The notes under the pieces: generated by a model
Database searches by the model: none
What the model was told of the DNA's origin: nothing
Seen by the model: only the letters and a program-made list of their open reading frames with translations
Assembly (NCBI GenBank): GCA_017451975.1
Contig: JAFTNI010000156.1
Coordinates: 1 to 10,400 of the forward strand
Length of the DNA: 10,400 bases
From: Clostridia bacterium
GTDB lineage: Bacteria > Bacillota > Clostridia > Oscillospirales > CAG-272
Direction of reading: 5' to 3'
Translations under genes and position numbers: made by a program
In this document: piece after piece, positions 6,849 through 10,400 of the stretch
How the letters are laid out: each line of letters opens with the position of its first letter
Numbering within the stretch: the stretch's first letter is position 1

Positions 6849-8114
6849 ATGGCAAAAGAAAAATTAGATCTTGATAAAGACATAGAAGAAGCGAAAAAAG
6901 AACGTGAAGAAAGAAAAAAGAAAGAAAAAAAGCACAAGGAAATACTAACGGGCGAAGCCGCAGAAATGTGGAACAACCTAAATTCCACAAAGGAGCTGGA
7001 CGCCGTACGCCGCGTGCGCGGAGGTATGGATACCACCTTTCTTATAATCGTTGTTCTGCTTCTTTGCTACGGCTCTATAATGGTATTTTCCTCCAGCTAC
7101 GCCTTCGCGGAGCAAAACTTCGGCAACAGCCTGTTTTTCGTAAAAAAGCAAACGGTTTGGGCTATTGTCGGTGTTTTCGCGCTCATTTTCTTTTCCCGCG
7201 TGGACTACCGCATACTGCGAAAATTCGCCGTTCCGATATTCGCCGTAAGTTATGTTTTGCTCTGGTTTGTTTTCATACCGGGCATAGGCTCATCGGCAAA
7301 AGGCGCCACTCGCTGGGTAGACCTTAAAATAATTTCATTCCAGCCCTCGGATATTATGAAGTTTTCAATAGTGCTGATTTTCGCGCTTTACATATCTTGC
7401 TATGCGGAAAAAATGGGTAAGTTCAAATACGGCATTCTTTTGCCCGCTTCGCTTCTCGTGGTCGTGTGCGCCTCCGTAATAGTACAGAAACACGTTTCGG
7501 CAACGGTTATTATCTTCCTTATCGGCGCGGTTATGATACTCATTTCGGGCGCAAGCGCAAAGTGGCTTGCAAGCATATGCGCAGTCGGCGCAACGGCTGT
7601 ATGTGTTATAATATTTTTCACCGATTACGCCAGCGCGCGTGTTGAAGCCTGGCTACACCCCGAAACAGTGCTTATGAACGGCGGCTGGCAGCCCTACCAG
7701 AGCTTGCTTGCCATCGGCTCGGGCGGCTTCTTCGGCGTGGGCCTGGGCAACAGCTACCAAAAGCAGCTGTGGCTGCCTGAACCGCAGAACGATTTCATTT
7801 TCGCTATCGTTTGCGAGGAGCTTGGCTTTGTGGGCGGCATAGCCGTTATAGCGCTTTTCATAGCGCTTCTCTGGCGCGGGCTCACCATAGCGAAGCGCGC
7901 ACCCGATAAATTTTCCGCCCTGCTGGTAACGGGCCTTGTTGCAAAGGTTGCCATTCAGGCGCTCCTCAATATCGCCGTTGTTACCACTACGATACCCACA
8001 ACGGGTATTGCCCTTCCCTTCTTCAGCTACGGCGGCACAGCTCTTATAATGCAGCTTGCGGAAATGGGCATAGTGCTTTCCGTTTCCCGATACTCCTCGC
8101 AGGAAAAGGTTTAA
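6849..8114 (+). CDS. ftsW: SEDS peptidoglycan glycosyltransferase (FtsW/SpoVE type)
   Basis: Membrane glycan polymerase of the SEDS family that polymerises lipid II with the class B PBP encoded upstream. It is 421 aa. After a highly charged Lys/Glu-rich cytoplasmic extension (about 1-58) come about ten membrane segments. SEDS landmarks are GATRWVDL at 152-159, QPSD at 165-168 (QPSE in many relatives), the external loop HPETVLMNGGWQPYQS, QNDFIFAIVCEELG with Asp315 (position of the catalytic aspartate), and PTTGIALPFFSYGG at 383-396. The ATG at 6849 has only a weak AGG at 6835-6837; ATG 7026 has GGAGG just one base upstream, too close to be normal. I keep 6849, though the start is less certain than for its neighbours. 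FtsW, SpoVE and RodA are hard to tell apart by sequence; the dcw position favours FtsW/SpoVE. Confidence 0.93.
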   Translation: MAKEKLDLDKDIEEAKKEREERKKKEKKHKEILTGEAAEMWNNLNSTKELDAVRRVRGGMDTTFLIIVVLLLCYGSIMVFSSSYAFAEQNFGNSLFFVKKQTVWAIVGVFALIFFSRVDYRILRKFAVPIFAVSYVLLWFVFIPGIGSSAKGATRWVDLKIISFQPSDIMKFSIVLIFALYISCYAEKMGKFKYGILLPASLLVVVCASVIVQKHVSATVIIFLIGAVMILISGASAKWLASICAVGATAVCVIIFFTDYASARVEAWLHPETVLMNGGWQPYQSLLAIGSGGFFGVGLGNSYQKQLWLPEPQNDFIFAIVCEELGFVGGIAVIALFIALLWRGLTIAKRAPDKFSALLVTGLVAKVAIQALLNIAVVTTTIPTTGIALPFFSYGGTALIMQLAEMGIVLSVSRYSSQEKV

Positions 8115-8163
8115 AAAGCGCTGTTTGCGCCCCAGAACCTCAAAATATATACACTCCATCACG

Positions 8164-8170
8164 AAAGGTG
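8164..8170 (+). promoter_or_regulatory. Ribosome binding site fixing the murG start
   Basis: AAAGGTG lies nine bases before ATG 8180. That ATG opens MKIILACGGTGGHIYP, the conserved MurG N-terminus. It shows where translation should begin even though this frame is broken 45 bases later. Confidence 0.8.
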
Positions 8171-8179
8171 TGAAACACA

Positions 8180-9324
8180 ATGAAAATAATTCTCGCTTGC
8201 GGCGGCACGGGCGGGCATATCTACCCGCTATTGCTATTGCAAATACCGTTCGCAAATATCAGCCGAAATCTGAAATACTCTTCGTAGGCTCCTCCCGCGG
8301 AATAGAAAACGATATCGTTAAAAAAGCGGGCTATAACATTACGCATATAGATATGTACGGCCTCAACCGTAAAAACCCCTTTGCCAACATAAAAACAGCA
8401 TACTATTTCTTCACGTCAAACAGCAAGGCAAAAAAGCTTATTGCAGAGTTCAAACCCGATTTCGTTATAGGCACGGGCGGCTACCAATGCTACGCCCCCA
8501 TAGCGGCGGCGGCGCGCGCAGGTGTGCCCTGCGCCGTGCATGAATCCAACTCCATTCCCGGCAAAGCCGTTAAAATGGTGGAAAAGCACGTAGACCGCGT
8601 TTACACGAACTTCCCGGGCGTTGCCGATAAGCTGCGCGAAAAAGAAAAGGTTATGCGCGTGGGCAACCCCCTCGTTTCCGAAAATATCGTAACGGCAGAT
8701 GAAAGCACGAAAGCCGAGCTCGGCATACCCGAGGGCACAAAGTGCACGCTGCTCTCCTTCGGCGGCAGCCGCGGCGCGGCGGCAATAAACGAAAATATGC
8801 TTTCGTTTATTGCGGCATATGCAAAATCGCACCCCGAAATTTATTTCGTTCACGCCACGGGCAGTGTCGGCTACCAGAACTGTATGGAAAAAGCTGAGCA
8901 AAGCGGCATTACCAAGCTCCCGAACGTGCGAATTACAGAATATATCTACGATATGCCGAAATGGGAAGCGGCGGCAGATATAGTTCTTTGCCGCGCGGGC
9001 GCTATGACTATTTCCGAAATGGCGCTGGGCAAAAAGGCCTGTATTTTCGTGCCCTCCCCATATGTTGCCGAAAACCACCAGTATATGAATGCAAAGGTGC
9101 TTGCCGATGCGGGCGCGGCAATGCTTATAGAGGAAAAGGACCTTTCCCCGCAGAGCATACGCGAATGTGTGGAGGAAATATATACGCAGAAGGAAAAAGC
9201 AGAGGCTCTGCGCCGTAATATAGAAAAATTCGCTCTGCGCGGTGCGGCAGAAACCATCTTCAAGGATATGCAGGAGCTTATGAGCGAGGAACTTCTGAAG
9301 CTTATAAAAGAGGACGCAAAATAA
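8180..9324 (+). CDS. murG: UDP-GlcNAc:lipid I N-acetylglucosaminyltransferase (MurG), with an apparent single-base frameshift
   Basis: Converts lipid I to lipid II on the inner membrane face (GT-B fold, GT28 family). From ATG 8180 the sequence reads MKIILACGGTGGHIYP. It must then change frame at the CCC of 8224-8226 to continue AIAIANTVRKY. Without the change, translation stops at TAG 8285 after 35 codons. Restoring one base gives 381 aa, close to family length. With that numbering the remaining motifs are intact: GTGGY at 98-102, HESN from 121 (HEQN in many relatives), GGSRGA at 195-200, and RAGAMTISE from 272 in the donor-binding region. The open frame from TTG 8125 has no conserved N-terminus and lacks the glycine-rich loop, so it is not a credible start. 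The gene is normally essential, so a sequencing or assembly indel is the likeliest cause; a real mutation or recoding is possible. Confidence 0.92.
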
Positions 9325-10250
9325 TGGCAAACGATCATCCCCTTTTAAAAAACAGGATAAGGTATTTTCTTATCACTGCCTTTTTCATCGTGTTCACGGC
9401 GGCTTTCGTAATATTCTTCCTTTTCAACGTGCGCATAAAAGACATAGAGTTTGAAAACTGCGTATACTCCTCGGAATCCTCCGTAAAAAGGGCGGCGAAT
9501 ATAAAAATCGGCACGCACAGCTACGGTATAGATAAAGCCAAAATCGCAAAAGCTATTAAGGCGGCTAACCCTTACGTCACCGACGTACGCATAAAAAGAA
9601 CGGGTATTTCCTCTATTTCCGTCATACTCACGGAGGACGCGCCGCGCTTCTACATAGAGCACGACGGCGAATATATAATCCTTTCCGAAACGTTGCGGGT
9701 GTTGGATGAATACGATAGCCTTGCGGAGTGCGCCGAGCTTAAAGTATACCCCATATCGCTTATGCCTATAGATAAAGCGGAGCTTGGCAAAACGCTCGTA
9801 TTCAAAGAGAACAAGGACGAAAACGGAGTAAGCGACGTTTCCGTGCTTTCCGCAGAGGATGCTATATCAATGCTTTCGCATATATCGGAATCGGACCTTT
9901 CGGGCACGATAACGGAAGCCGACCTTTCCGACCGCTTCGATATACGCCTGACGTACAAGAACAAATATGAAATACGCTTTGGCGCGCCCCGCGCCTTCGA
10001 GGACAAGCTTGTGCTGGTAATGAAAACGATAGCATACCTTGAGAACCCCGAAAACGGATATGCCTCCGCAAAGGGCATTATCTACGCAAGCGTAGACGGC
10101 GAAACCTCGTTTGAGCCCACGGGCGTGGCAGATGACGCTCAGAAGCCCGAGCAAGACGAGGACGGCGAGGGGGACGAAAACGATAAAACCAGCGATAAAG
10201 AAACGGGCAAAGACAAAACAAACGGCAACAAAATAACTTTCACGCGCTGA
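9324..10250 (+). CDS. divIB: Cell division protein FtsQ/DivIB with POTRA domain
   Basis: Bitopic divisome protein that, with FtsL and DivIC, links and regulates septal wall synthesis. The 308-aa product has a short basic cytoplasmic tail, a membrane segment at about 14-34, and an extracytoplasmic POTRA-like domain at about 36-106 (VRIKDIEFENC through ISVILTEDAPRFYIEH). A beta domain runs to about 265. The tail from about 268 is a low-complexity Asp/Glu/Lys-rich stretch, probably disordered. FtsQ-family primary sequence is poorly conserved, but topology, POTRA features and position after murG agree. ATG 9324 overlaps the murG stop by one base (TAATG), and AGAGGA at 9309-9314 provides a ribosome site nine bases upstream. 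Coupled translation with murG is likely. Confidence 0.88.
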   Translation: MANDHPLLKNRIRYFLITAFFIVFTAAFVIFFLFNVRIKDIEFENCVYSSESSVKRAANIKIGTHSYGIDKAKIAKAIKAANPYVTDVRIKRTGISSISVILTEDAPRFYIEHDGEYIILSETLRVLDEYDSLAECAELKVYPISLMPIDKAELGKTLVFKENKDENGVSDVSVLSAEDAISMLSHISESDLSGTITEADLSDRFDIRLTYKNKYEIRFGAPRAFEDKLVLVMKTIAYLENPENGYASAKGIIYASVDGETSFEPTGVADDAQKPEQDEDGEGDENDKTSDKETGKDKTNGNKITFTR

Positions 10251-10261
10251 GCCAAGGCTCA
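10248..10261 (+). other. Perfect dyad spanning the divIB stop codon
   Basis: TGAGC at 10248-10252 is repeated inverted as GCTCA at 10257-10261 around CAAG. It contains the TGA stop. The stem is only five pairs and is followed by A-rich rather than T-rich sequence, so it does not look like an intrinsic terminator on its own. Confidence 0.4.
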
Positions 10262-10400
10262 AAAGCCGAAAAAAGTTAAAAAACGGAAATTTATTTCCCC
10301 TATTTTCGAAAAAAATTATTTTTTATAAAAAATTTTATTAAAAACACTTGTAAAACTGATATTTTTATATTATTATAATATTGTATATTTTTATTATTTG
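10262..10400 (+). promoter_or_regulatory. AT-rich non-coding end of the window with a possible promoter
   Basis: I see no coding sequence here. A weak dyad GGAAAT/ATTTCC (10285-10298) is followed by TATTTT and could be a poor terminator for the cluster. Long A and T tracts follow from about 10309 to 10345, the kind of bent or UP-element-like DNA often found before promoters. A consensus TATAAT lies at 10374-10379, and TTGTAA at 10348-10353 could be a -35 box, but the 20-base spacing is too long. A promoter for a gene beyond the right edge is plausible but unproven. Confidence 0.35.

Noticed and set aside
8115..8179. Possible hairpin hiding the murG ribosome site (ACAC near 8150 with GTGT near 8168)
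   Set aside because: Only about four or five pairs with a bulge, too weak to claim regulation.
8125..8223. murG start at TTG 8125
   Set aside because: It gives an unconserved leader in place of the glycine-rich GGTGGH loop and has no good ribosome site. ATG 8180 opens the conserved N-terminus, so a frameshift explains the data better.
8218..8232. Programmed -1 ribosomal frameshift signal in murG
   Set aside because: No X XXY YYZ slippery heptamer is seen at the shift point, and the family is not known for recoding.
1..10400. CRISPR arrays, mobile elements, tRNA or rRNA genes
   Set aside because: None seen: no spaced direct repeats, no transposase-like protein, and no recognisable RNA gene. 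The window is filled by a conserved housekeeping cluster.

Overview
This window is a stretch of the dcw (division and cell wall) cluster, all on the + strand. It most likely comes from a Gram-positive anaerobe of the Clostridia type (Bacillota). Four things suggest this: the FtsL-PBP-MurE-MurF-MraY-FtsW-MurG-DivIB order; a class B penicillin-binding protein of the SpoVD/PBP2B type with two C-terminal PASTA domains; DivIB-style POTRA architecture; and a MurE with the DNPR motif expected for meso-diaminopimelate peptidoglycan. Coding sequence is of moderate GC, while the last 150 bases are very AT-rich. I cannot name a species.

Layout: (1) 2-496, an FtsL-like single-pass coiled-coil protein whose reading frame is open at the left edge. 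(2) 497-610, a leader holding a terminator-like hairpin with a T tract and an overlapping possible promoter, before (3) the PBP (611-2863). (4) 2864-2949, two tandem perfect or near-perfect hairpins. (5) murE (2950-4404), murF (4408-5799) and mraY (5814-6806), tightly packed. (6) ftsW (6849-8114), directly after mraY, with no murD where it usually lies. (7) murG (8180-9324), which carries a single-base frameshift in its N-terminal glycine-rich motif. (8) ftsQ/divIB (9324-10250), overlapping the murG stop by one base. (9) 10251-10400, an AT-rich non-coding stretch with small dyads and a possible -10 box.

The genes form one pathway. MurE and MurF finish the cytoplasmic UDP-MurNAc-pentapeptide. 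MraY loads it on undecaprenyl phosphate to give lipid I, and MurG adds GlcNAc to give lipid II. FtsW polymerises lipid II and the PBP crosslinks the strands at the septum, held and activated by FtsL and DivIB.

I found no novel system here. It is a conserved housekeeping cluster. The points most worth a second look are the murG frameshift, the missing murD, the attenuator-like leader before the PBP, the tandem hairpins before murE, and the charged N-terminal extension of FtsW.
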